Shown piece after piece: positions 1 through 6,664 of a stretch of DNA of 13,144 bases. Source of the stretch: Acidobacteriota bacterium (GTDB lineage Bacteria; Acidobacteriota; Terriglobia; Bryobacterales; Bryobacteraceae); contig VFZQ01000057.1 in NCBI GenBank assembly GCA_016871135.1, positions 1 through 13,144 on the forward strand, written 5' to 3'. Within the stretch, counting starts at the first letter, position 1. Every line of letters begins with the position of its first letter. The notes beneath the pieces were generated by a model that had not been told where the DNA came from, searched no databases, and saw only the letters and a list, made by a program, of their open reading frames with translations. The position numbers were made by a program, and so were the translations under genes.

Positions 1-300
1 CTTCCGTCGCCCCGGCTCCATTGAAAATGTAGTGCAGACCTTTTGCAACCGGCTGTTGCAAATAAACGGGCCTACGGTGTTTCTTCGCCGTTAGCTGCGA
101 AGGTTGGGCTAACGAAGATCTGGAGTTCTAATGATCCGAGGTCCATAGGTCCACAAGGAGTGTATCGGCGGGACTCCCCTAGGAGAATAGGCTTGAAGGA
201 CCAAAATCGTAGGTATTTTTGAGGACAGGTAGTATAGGGCCAGGAGTACTGGCGTATTACAGGACCAGCGGGCTATCGGCGCTAAAGCAAATCACTTAGC
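1..300. other. Non-coding stretch with no convincing gene
   Basis: All six frames are interrupted by stops, and base composition is visibly less GC-rich than in the genes that follow. It lies downstream of the minus-strand gene ending at 301. It contains an 8-bp perfect inverted repeat (42-62), a two-copy 8-bp tandem repeat (139-154) and six AGGA(C/G) motifs between 156 and 265. I find no clear terminator for the 301-1038 gene: the 5-bp hairpin at 239-253 has no T-run behind it. A frame from the left edge is open to a TAG at 92-94, and a minus-strand ATG at 19-21 could begin a gene leaving the window, but neither can be supported. Confidence 0.6.
42..62. repeat. 8-bp inverted repeat (hairpin)
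   Basis: TTTGCAAC (42-49) and GTTGCAAA (55-62) are perfect reverse complements around the five-base loop CGGCT. No T-run follows on either strand, so it does not look like an intrinsic terminator. It may be a structured RNA element or a protein-binding palindrome. Confidence 0.5.
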
Positions 301-1038
301 TCAATTGGGGAAGCCGAGTCGAGGTCGATCGCCCGATGACTTCTTCGGCTGCGGCCCTTCTTCGGATGCCAACGCCCGCTTCGCGGCGGCCTTCGAAAAA
401 TCGACGTCCACCTCCGAGAAGTCCAGCGGCCGGTCGAGCACCATTTCGACCACCGTTCCGCGCCCCAATACGACATCCGCGCCACGTGTGAGCAAAACGG
501 CCGCCACCCCGGCGGCCGCACCGGCGGCTGCGCCAAGTCCCGCGCCTCCAGCCGACCGCGTCGCGATTGCACCGACCGACGCGCCCGCCGTCGACCCCGT
601 CGTGATCTTCGACGCATCCTCGCCCTTGGTCGTCTCGCCCTTGATCTTGCCCTCGGTACGATCCAGTTCTTCGGACGATCGCCCATCGAGGCCGCCGACA
701 CGCGCCCGAAAGTCGCGCGTTACTCCGTTCGGCAAGGTCAGCGAGTCGAAGCGCAGATAGAGCTCCGCGCGGCCCTTCACCCTGCCGGCGCGCTTGGAGG
801 AGGTGATCGTTCCGGCGACGTAGGAACCGGGCGGAATTACGATCTTGCCATCGGCGAGAATCGGGAACGACGTCTCCAGATACACACGATCGCCCTCGGC
901 GGCGTGTTTCGTCGAGACGCTGTTAATCATGACGAGCGGCACACGAGTACCTGGCTTCACCGTGTAGGTGTGCAGTACATCCTGGGCCGGAAGCAGCATG
1001 CAGCCGCAAATACTGACGGCAAACCCGATCCTCGTCAT
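301..1038 (-). CDS. Secreted TrbI/VirB10-like protein of unknown function
   Basis: A 245-residue protein. Residues 1 to about 19 form a signal peptide (Arg near the start, a hydrophobic core, then LLPAQ), so it is probably exported. Residues 24-105 contain PGTRVPL, ILADGKIVIPPGSYVAG and LYLRFDSLTLPNG, which resemble the beta-rich outer-membrane-facing domain of TrbI/VirB10 proteins. A Gly/Ala-rich segment (about 148-181) with a short hydrophobic run follows, then GTVVEMVLDRPLDF and a charged tail. In conjugation systems the Gly/Ala helix belongs to the channel, but no other type IV secretion gene is present here, so a stand-alone envelope role is more likely. GAGG lies eight bases before the ATG and supports this start. 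The gene follows the glycosyltransferase by 60 bases. The resemblance is from motif reading only. Confidence 0.75.
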   Translation of the reverse strand: MTRIGFAVSICGCMLLPAQDVLHTYTVKPGTRVPLVMINSVSTKHAAEGDRVYLETSFPILADGKIVIPPGSYVAGTITSSKRAGRVKGRAELYLRFDSLTLPNGVTRDFRARVGGLDGRSSEELDRTEGKIKGETTKGEDASKITTGSTAGASVGAIATRSAGGAGLGAAAGAAAGVAAVLLTRGADVVLGRGTVVEMVLDRPLDFSEVDVDFSKAAAKRALASEEGPQPKKSSGDRPRLGFPN

Positions 1039-1098
1039 GATGAATACCTCGTCTCCATTCTACGCCTACAGTTTTGTACGCGGGTCGTCGGCGGCGGG

Positions 1099-2460
1099 TT
1101 ACTCTTTCTCAATTGGCGCGGTGATAAGGAACACGCCAAACAGGCATAACGGCCACACATGCATCATAATGCGGGCCACTGAATTGTCGATCTGCCAGTG
1201 AATGTCGGTCGAGCCGCCGATGTAGACGACATAGTAGCCGGCCAGTTGCGCGACCGCGGCGAAGATCGGTATCAGCCAGGCGCCGCGCAACGGCCGCCGC
1301 AGCCGGTTGACTCCCAACCATACGCCGAAGACGATGGCCGGCGGCACGACATAGTTGCCGAACGTCAGCGATTCGCCCGCCATCGCCCAAAACGTTACCC
1401 AATGTCGATGCGTATCCGCAAGCCGCCCCATGAATGTCCCACTCGCCGAACCCACCAGATCGTTGGTCACCGTCGCGCCGGACTTGAAGTAGAAGACGAC
1501 TGCGAGCACGGGCGCCGCGCCGATCGCGAAGTCCCGCAGTTTGCCGAGCCGAGCCGTTAACTCCGCACGGCTCGCAGCCACGAAAGCGATAGATCCTGCC
1601 AGCACCCCAAAAAACAGCATCCCTTCGTTCTTGGTCCATGCTCCCAGTGCGGCCACCAGTCCCGCCAAAATAGCTGGGCCGCGACCGTTGGGCTCGGATT
1701 CAAGCGCCAATACAGCCATCGCGCCGGAGCAAACGATCATCGCAGCCATCGGGACGTCCGCGTACATCGCCGCCGTCATACGGACGATTGTGCTGCCGCC
1801 GATAATCGCGATAGCGGCGATCGCCCCTATCGCCGCTCCCCGGAGGTAGCGGAGTACGGTGAATGGCACGGCAATCGCCGAGATCAGAAACAGTGCCTGC
1901 ACCCAGGCGGCGATGGGCTGCGACTCCGTGCCGCACGCGGACCAGAGCATGGCGATGGAAGCAGGCACCATGAGTGGGTAGTCGGGGTGCGACCAGTCGA
2001 GCAGTGCGACGAATGGGATTTGCATGTTCGCCGCGCGGACCAGGAATCGGGCGCGCAGATTCCAAACGGACCAGGCGTCCCATTCACCGTGCGGCGCGAT
2101 GGAGGTCATCATCGTGACCGTGAAAATCGATAGTGCCGCGGCGGCGGCCAGCAATACCCAAATCCAGAAGGGTGCCTTCCCGGAGTGCCCCGGCGCTTCT
2201 TCCGCGGTCGCGCGTTTGCGGGCGACTACCCCCGCGACCCCGGCGGCGCCAAGCATCGCGCCCGCAGCCGCCATAGGCGGCAACCCGGCGGCGATTCGGA
2301 CAAGGTAGAACAAGATACTGGCGAGGCCCAGGCCGGCGACAGGCGCCAGGGCCAGACGGATGGGATCGGCGGCAGACCAGCGCCACGGCGCGGGCCAGAT
2401 CGCCCGGACCAAAGCGAAGCCGGATGCGACCGTGATGAGGAGCAAGAACAAGGCGGCCAT
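1099..2460 (-). CDS. Polytopic membrane protein, GT-C / family-39-like glycosyltransferase
   Basis: A 453-residue integral membrane protein with roughly ten or more hydrophobic segments. Its arrangement resembles the GT-C fold (dolichyl-phosphate mannosyltransferase/ArnT-like, glycosyltransferase family 39). Such enzymes move a sugar from a polyprenyl-phosphate carrier to a lipid or protein on the outer face of the cytoplasmic membrane. The first large external loop holds an acidic/aromatic cluster GEWDAWSVWNLRAR (about 125-138), where GT-C enzymes place their catalytic acid, followed by DWSHPDYPLMVP (about 155-166). Further on are YADVPMAA (about 223-230) and WTKNEG (about 275-280), both reminiscent of this family. 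The ATG lies four bases after the stop of the preceding 137-residue gene, and its ribosome-binding site AGGTGAAG sits inside the end of that gene, suggesting coupled translation. The acceptor substrate is unknown. Confidence 0.75.
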   Translation of the reverse strand: MAALFLLLITVASGFALVRAIWPAPWRWSAADPIRLALAPVAGLGLASILFYLVRIAAGLPPMAAAGAMLGAAGVAGVVARKRATAEEAPGHSGKAPFWIWVLLAAAAALSIFTVTMMTSIAPHGEWDAWSVWNLRARFLVRAANMQIPFVALLDWSHPDYPLMVPASIAMLWSACGTESQPIAAWVQALFLISAIAVPFTVLRYLRGAAIGAIAAIAIIGGSTIVRMTAAMYADVPMAAMIVCSGAMAVLALESEPNGRGPAILAGLVAALGAWTKNEGMLFFGVLAGSIAFVAASRAELTARLGKLRDFAIGAAPVLAVVFYFKSGATVTNDLVGSASGTFMGRLADTHRHWVTFWAMAGESLTFGNYVVPPAIVFGVWLGVNRLRRPLRGAWLIPIFAAVAQLAGYYVVYIGGSTDIHWQIDNSVARIMMHVWPLCLFGVFLITAPIEKE

Positions 2461-2464
2461 GGCG

Positions 2465-2878
2465 TTACTTCACCTTCTCGTTTTCCAGCAGGGCAATGCC
2501 GTTCCCGAATTCGCGGACCAGTTTGAAACCTTGGTCGCGCAGCGATCCGGTTGCTATTGCCTTGTGAAAATTTCCGACGACGTATTTCTGGTTGGCGTTG
2601 GGGACAACAACCAAAGGCGCCAGTGCGTATTGAATGATGTGATGTTCGGCCACGGCGTCGGTGTTGTTTGCCGGAGTACCAGGGTCGGTCATGTATCCAA
2701 TCACGCCCGTGGGCGGCAGCGCGTCCTTGAGCGCTTGCAAGCGGCCCGTATATTCCGTAACGCCGTCGACGGCGGGCGCTTGCGTATAAGCGTCGGCGGT
2801 CTGCGTAAAGAGACGGTAGGCGGAGAAAAGGGAGACGGCGGCGACAAGCAGCGTCGCGGCGACGGCGCGTGGTTGCAT
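2465..2878 (-). CDS. Small membrane-anchored protein, probable partner of the glycosyltransferase
   Basis: A 137-residue protein of no family I recognise. Residues 5-23 are hydrophobic and form a single membrane anchor or uncleaved signal. The remaining roughly 110 residues should be outside the membrane. This part reads as a small alpha/beta domain, with GVIGYMTDPG (about 58-67), HHIIQYALAPLVVVPN (about 79-94), and a closing GFKLVREFGNGIALLEN. The YALAP and FGNGIALLE segments remind me of soluble C-terminal domains seen in some large GT-C glycosyltransferases, so this could be that domain encoded separately; this is an inference. It starts nine bases after the 2888-3673 gene with no good Shine-Dalgarno sequence and ends four bases before the glycosyltransferase, so the two are very likely co-transcribed. 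Confidence 0.65.
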   Translation of the reverse strand: MQPRAVAATLLVAAVSLFSAYRLFTQTADAYTQAPAVDGVTEYTGRLQALKDALPPTGVIGYMTDPGTPANNTDAVAEHHIIQYALAPLVVVPNANQKYVVGNFHKAIATGSLRDQGFKLVREFGNGIALLENEKVK

Positions 2879-2880
2879 CG

Positions 2881-2890
2881 TAACTAGTTA
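2881..2890. repeat. 10-bp perfect palindrome at a gene junction
   Basis: TAACTAGTTA is its own reverse complement. It overlaps the TAA stop of the TIGR03437-only gene and lies two bases before the ATG of the 137-residue gene, where a ribosome-binding site would normally be. It may be coincidental. Confidence 0.35.
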
Positions 2891-3673
2891 TTGTAGCGGC
2901 GCGCGGACCGGTAACGATAGACTCGGAAGACTAACTTGTCCTTTAAGGCGCAGTCGAATCTCGGGATTTGCCGGTGCGCCAGCGGGAATGCGGAAGTTGA
3001 TCTGGTACAGTCCCGCAAAGCCGGGCGTGACGCCGGCGTAAAGAATCAGATCGTCCGCGATCGGTTCACCGTTAAGGAGCACGCCCAGATCGCGCCGGGC
3101 GCTGATCGAAGCGGCGGCCGTTGGAAGGGTCATTCCGTTAAGTGCTGGCAGTGTTGTGCCAAGGCCTGCCGCGTAAAGGATAATCACTTCGCCCGGTTCG
3201 GCCGGTGTGTCGGCGGCAACCAGACGGCCATCAATGTGGGAGGCGATAACGTATTGGCTGGCAATTGCGAAGAGCCCGGGGGCGGAGTCGCCGATGCGAA
3301 TATCGATTTCCGGACCGGCCGCGCCTTCGCGGCTAAGCCGGAGGCGCCGAAGCCCGGTTCGAGTGTTGCCCGGTATGAGGAAATTTACCTGTGTGGGCGA
3401 CGCAAATAGAATGGGCACGGCAACGCTGTCAACGCTGACGCTGACGCCTGTTCCGATCAGTGTCGTCGGCAATTGGCCGTTGCGAATCTCGTCCGCTGTC
3501 AATGCCTTGGTGGTGAAGGCCAAACCGCGGCCGAATAGAGACACCAAGGACAGCGGCGCGAGTGCGCCGGGTTCGTTGGTCGCGGCGTTGACGATGCTGG
3601 ATGCTGTATAAACCGGTGCCTGCGCCCATGACAGGTTGGCAAGCAGGGCCCCCAGCCAGAGAACTCGGGGCAT
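2888..3673 (-). CDS. Secreted protein made of a TIGR03437 domain only
   Basis: A 261-residue protein from the ATG at 3673. An in-frame ATG at 3787 would add 38 residues, but it would put the signal peptide (MPRVLWLGALLANLSWAQA) inside the protein, so I reject it. After the signal peptide, the family landmarks run in order: SIVNAAT, PLSLVSLFGRGLA, GVSVSVDSVAVPILFASPTQVNF, PGEVIILYAAGLGTT, ILYAGVTPGFAGLYQINFRIP. This is the TIGR03437 domain, an Ig-like region abundant in Solibacter-type acidobacteria, usually at the C-terminus of larger secreted proteins. Here it stands alone. No catalytic residues are apparent; a binding or structural role outside the cell is an inference. A hairpin terminator separates it from the Reeler pair upstream, so it probably heads a transcript that continues into the 137-residue and glycosyltransferase genes. 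Confidence 0.8.
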   Translation of the reverse strand: MPRVLWLGALLANLSWAQAPVYTASSIVNAATNEPGALAPLSLVSLFGRGLAFTTKALTADEIRNGQLPTTLIGTGVSVSVDSVAVPILFASPTQVNFLIPGNTRTGLRRLRLSREGAAGPEIDIRIGDSAPGLFAIASQYVIASHIDGRLVAADTPAEPGEVIILYAAGLGTTLPALNGMTLPTAAASISARRDLGVLLNGEPIADDLILYAGVTPGFAGLYQINFRIPAGAPANPEIRLRLKGQVSLPSLSLPVRAPLQ

Positions 3674-3744
3674 CACTTCGATGCTAGCGTTCCGATCGAT
3701 CGTTGAGAAGATCGGGAAATTCCTAGGGAGTTTTACCGGAACCG

Positions 3745-3785
3745 AAAAGGCGAAGGGCGCGAAGCCTTTCGGCGACGCGCCCTTC
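3745..3785 (-). terminator. Intrinsic terminator of the Reeler-TIGR03437 pair
   Basis: A 10-bp perfect stem (3752-3761 with 3776-3785) encloses a 2-by-2 internal mismatch, a further GCC/GGC stem and a four-base loop. On the minus strand the stem is followed within a few bases by the run CTTTTC. It begins 26 bases after the stop codon at 3812. The stem is strong but the T-run is short. Confidence 0.65.
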
Positions 3786-3811
3786 ACCGGCGAGACAACA
3801 GACTCAGGTTG

Positions 3812-5188
3812 TTACTGGACCGGAATGACCGCACCCGCCGTTGGTGTCGAAACGCCGCCGACCGAGATCGAGATCGCCACATTGCCTGGCGCCGTGGACA
3901 TCGGCACGCGGATGTTTATCTGCTGGAGACCCGTAATATTGCCCGGCGCGAGACCCGCGTAGAGCACGTCGGAAGCGGCCAGAATGGTACCACCAACGGT
4001 GATCGTCACACGGTCACGCAGCGGAACCGCGCCGGTGGGGATTTCGCCGGACTGGTAGACCGGCTCGCTCAGGCCGAAGCCGGTGCCGTAGAGGCTGACG
4101 ACATCGCCGCGCCGCGCGGCGACGCCGCCCGGAACTTCCGCGGCCGCGGCCACCGGAGTGCCTTGTGCGTTCAGGGCCGCGATCGACTTGCCGCCAAACG
4201 TAAAGAAGGCCGGCGAGTGGTTGTTGACGGTAACCGTCGCAATGTCGGAACGGAGTTCGTTCTGGCGGTCCGGATTGAGGATCACAACCAGCGGTACCGC
4301 GCCGGACGGAACGTCGAACGGAACCTGGAAGTTGATCTGGTCCGTCTGGACGTAAGTCACCGGAGCGCGCTTGCCGCCGACTGTGACGGCGACGCAGGCG
4401 AGCGAAGTCGGGAAGCGGCCGTCGACGAGATCGCCTGAACTGACGTTGCGCGTTCGTCCGGCGAGTTCGAAGTTAAGGCCGAAGACCGAAGCGAGGGCGC
4501 TCGGCGAGAGTTCCCGCGCGAATGACGCAGCGTTGCCGACCGAGCGGACATTCGGCCGTGTGGTGAGGTTGCAGGCGCCTTGCGCACGGAGGGTGATCGA
4601 GGTCGTGTAGAGCGAGTCGCCTTGATTATTGCCGTTGCCGTTGGCGGCGATGCTGGCGGCATAGAGGATGATGTCTCCCACTTCGTTCGCGGGCGGAGTC
4701 CACTCAAACTCCCAGTCAACGCCTTCGCGGGTGCCCATGCGGGTTGAGGCGGAGTTGTGGCTGATGAACTGCGGTTCTGGTTCGCCGGCGCAGGGCGGCA
4801 CGGTCAGTGCTGGAGTCCCGCCGCAACGCAAGGTGGTGTTGGCGTCTTCGGTGAACGAACCGGCACCGGTGCGGCTATTGCCGGATTGCCGCGCCGTCAA
4901 CTGAAAGCCCCAGCGCTGCGCTTCGGAGTGATCGATCCTAACCTTGATGCGTTTTTTCACGCCCGGCGTGTAGGTCAAGTTGTCGACCATAATCTGCAAC
5001 CGGCCGCGAGAGTCGGTATTCGCGCCGCCTGCCGGTTGATGGCACTGCGAGCATGCGTTCGCGGCGCTGGCGTCGGTCGGTACGCCCGAAGAGGCGATCG
5101 GCGCAAACCCGGAGCGAGCAAAAAGAGCGGGCGCGCTCAGTAGCGCGCCCGTGAAGAGAATTTGAAACAACGTAGTTGGTCGAATCAT
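3812..5188 (-). CDS. Secreted Reeler / choice-of-anchor-V plus TIGR03437 protein with CX2CH motif (copy 2)
   Basis: A 458-residue protein. Residues 1 to about 24 are a signal peptide (hydrophobic run ending ALFARS). Residues about 41-204 form a Reeler-type (choice-of-anchor-V) domain, with the landmarks LTYTPGVKKRIKV, RWGFQLTA, WEFEWTPP and the hallmark ANGNGNNQGDSLYTTSITL. It carries CSQCH at 46-50, a canonical covalent heme c motif, and a further Cys pair at 122 and 133 that could form a disulfide. Residues about 212-456 are a TIGR03437 domain (NAASFA, VTYVQTDQINFQVP, GDVVSLYGTGFG, LYAGLAPGNITGLQQINIRVP). The ATG has AAAGG at a suitable distance, overlapping the stop of the upstream paralogue seven bases away, so the pair should be translated together. 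Heme attachment is possible but unproven; extracellular binding or adhesion is the alternative. Confidence 0.85.
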   Translation of the reverse strand: MIRPTTLFQILFTGALLSAPALFARSGFAPIASSGVPTDASAANACSQCHQPAGGANTDSRGRLQIMVDNLTYTPGVKKRIKVRIDHSEAQRWGFQLTARQSGNSRTGAGSFTEDANTTLRCGGTPALTVPPCAGEPEPQFISHNSASTRMGTREGVDWEFEWTPPANEVGDIILYAASIAANGNGNNQGDSLYTTSITLRAQGACNLTTRPNVRSVGNAASFARELSPSALASVFGLNFELAGRTRNVSSGDLVDGRFPTSLACVAVTVGGKRAPVTYVQTDQINFQVPFDVPSGAVPLVVILNPDRQNELRSDIATVTVNNHSPAFFTFGGKSIAALNAQGTPVAAAAEVPGGVAARRGDVVSLYGTGFGLSEPVYQSGEIPTGAVPLRDRVTITVGGTILAASDVLYAGLAPGNITGLQQINIRVPMSTAPGNVAISISVGGVSTPTAGAVIPVQ

Positions 5189-5195
5189 GGTGCCT

Positions 5196-6572
5196 TTAGT
5201 TTTGGACCGCTAGTAGCAGGCCCGACTGGATTGAAACGCCGTTAATGGTAATTTCAATGGGATGTTCCCCGTTTGCGAGTTGCGGAACCGTCACATTGAA
5301 CTGATTCAAGCCGGGCCCGGAAAGGCCGGCAAACGATGGAGTGACCGATACAGTTCCTATGCGCATTTGCACTCGGTCGACGAGCGGTGCGGCGCCGCTG
5401 AACGTGCGTCCAGGAGCGACCACCGGGTTGGTCGGACCGAAGCCCGTGCCAAAGATCAAAATGACTTCGCCGGTTTTTGCCGGCACGACACCGGCGGTAC
5501 CGGCCGGGCCGATAATCGCGGCATCGCCTCGAACGGCCGCCGGATAATTCTTGGTGCCGACGGCATACGAGAACAAGCTCGGATTCTCCTTGCTTGCGGT
5601 GACGCTGAACGGCAGCGATTCGCCTGCGGCGTTCTTGACGATCACCTGGACAGGACCGATTTTGCCCGCGAGATCCGGCACCTGAATGTTTACCTGACCC
5701 GGCGAAACGTAGTTCATGAACGCAGCCTTGCCGTCGACGGTCACGCTGACGCCGTCGATCGCGGTCGGGAACGCGCCCGCCGCGCTGATCAAGCCACCCC
5801 AGTCTTTTGTTGTGGTGGAGAGGTTGTTGCCGAATATCGAGATCCACGAACCGGTAACCACGCCAGCCGCGTAGGAGCCGATCACGACCACCCCGCCAGA
5901 TTTGATTTCTGGACGATTGCCGCCGCCACTCGCGGCTTGGAAGTTGATGGTGGCGTTGGCGGTGTGGATGCGATCCCCGGAACTGGAGTTGTTGCCGTTG
6001 GCGGCGTTGCCGGCGACATAAAACTTGACTGCGCCGACATCGCTTGCCGGCGGCGTCCAGTCGACTTCAAACGTTCCAGTTGTGCCGGGAGAGCCGTGCT
6101 CGATGAACTCCAGTGGGTTCGAAGCGGCGCAGTTGCCGCTAGCACTCCGCTCTTGGCCGTTGCCGCAAAGAATGATCGTGGCGGAACTGACGTTTTCGAA
6201 CCGGCCGGCCTGGCCGCGCGTTTCGTTGCTGCCAAGCCGCGCCGATAGTTGAAAGCCATAACGGCGAACGGCGGAGTTGGAATCCGTGACAACAACCTTG
6301 ATCCGTTGCTTTACGCCCGGGGTATATGTCAAGCCCGATGGAAACTGCAGCGCGACGCTTCCGCCTGACGGATTCAGGCTCGTTCCCGTGTGGCAACCCG
6401 CTTGCGCACAAGCCGAGGCGTTGCCGCCCGGGCCGCCTTCGGAATTCGGGTCCGGTCCAGAGCCGAAAGCCCATAGGATCATCGGTACGGCGAAACCCAC
6501 CGTGATCAGCCGTCCTTTGTTGATGTGCTTGAAATTTGTCATCCGAGAACTAACACGATTTTGATTCAGCAT
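5196..6572 (-). CDS. Secreted Reeler / choice-of-anchor-V plus TIGR03437 protein with CX4CH motif (copy 1)
   Basis: A 458-residue protein from the ATG at 6572. A second ATG at 6542 would remove ten residues and gives an equally good export signal (basic NFKHINKGR then LITVGFAVPMILWAFG); neither start has a clear Shine-Dalgarno sequence. The domain order matches the downstream paralogue: Reeler/choice-of-anchor-V domain at about 45-212 (LTYTPGVKQRIKV, RYGFQLSARL, FEVDWTPPASDVG, AANGNNSSSGDRIHT) and TIGR03437 at about 225-456 (GSWISIFGNNLS, MNYVSPGQVNIQVPDL, GEVILIFGTGFGPTNP, SGPGLNQFNVTVP). Instead of CX2CH it has C55-AQAG-C60-H61, a CX4CH spacing known from some multiheme cytochromes c. A second Cys pair at 136 and 148 matches the paralogue's. 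It is the first gene of the two-gene unit; the 92 bases upstream show no convincing promoter consensus. Confidence 0.85.
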   Translation of the reverse strand: MLNQNRVSSRMTNFKHINKGRLITVGFAVPMILWAFGSGPDPNSEGGPGGNASACAQAGCHTGTSLNPSGGSVALQFPSGLTYTPGVKQRIKVVVTDSNSAVRRYGFQLSARLGSNETRGQAGRFENVSSATIILCGNGQERSASGNCAASNPLEFIEHGSPGTTGTFEVDWTPPASDVGAVKFYVAGNAANGNNSSSGDRIHTANATINFQAASGGGNRPEIKSGGVVVIGSYAAGVVTGSWISIFGNNLSTTTKDWGGLISAAGAFPTAIDGVSVTVDGKAAFMNYVSPGQVNIQVPDLAGKIGPVQVIVKNAAGESLPFSVTASKENPSLFSYAVGTKNYPAAVRGDAAIIGPAGTAGVVPAKTGEVILIFGTGFGPTNPVVAPGRTFSGAAPLVDRVQMRIGTVSVTPSFAGLSGPGLNQFNVTVPQLANGEHPIEITINGVSIQSGLLLAVQN

Positions 6573-6664
6573 ACTCGAAACCCCGTTCTGGTATTAACTT
6601 CCGATTGAAGAATTCACAAGTTGGTACTTTTTTCAATGTGCCCGACTGCCGACAGACCTGCCCT
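6573..6664 (-). promoter_or_regulatory. Intergenic gap expected to hold the promoter of the Reeler pair
   Basis: This 92-base, relatively AT-rich gap lies between the mutY stop and the first Reeler gene. Read on the minus strand it has a TTGAAA hexamer (6636-6631) resembling a -35 box, but the best -10 candidates at usable spacing match the consensus at no more than about half the positions. No strong terminator for mutY is seen, so read-through is possible. The assignment rests mainly on position. Confidence 0.25.

Noticed and set aside
1..21. A minus-strand ATG at 19-21 that could start a gene leaving the window.
   Set aside because: Only seven codons are visible and there is no Shine-Dalgarno sequence.
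2..94. A frame open from the left edge to a TAG at 92-94, possibly the tail of a plus-strand gene.
   Set aside because: It is only about 30 codons long, has weak codon bias compared with neighbours, and shows no recognisable motif.
239..253. 5-bp hairpin as a possible terminator of the 301-1038 gene.
   Set aside because: The stem is short and no T-run follows in the minus direction.
1057..1062. TAGAAT on the minus strand as a -10 box for the 301-1038 gene.
   Set aside because: No -35 element at suitable spacing, and a transcript starting there would leave the Shine-Dalgarno site at its very 5' end.
3693..3702. CGATCGATCG palindrome upstream of the TIGR03437-only gene.
   Set aside because: CGATCG-type words are frequent in this high-GC sequence, so one occurrence gives no support for a binding site.
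3674..3787. N-terminal extension of the TIGR03437-only gene to an ATG at 3787.
   Set aside because: It would bury the signal peptide and run through the terminator hairpin.
5262..6248. A long plus-strand open frame (328 codons) opposite the first Reeler gene.
   Set aside because: It is an antisense shadow in high-GC coding DNA: no signal peptide or family motif, while the minus strand has a clear two-domain protein.
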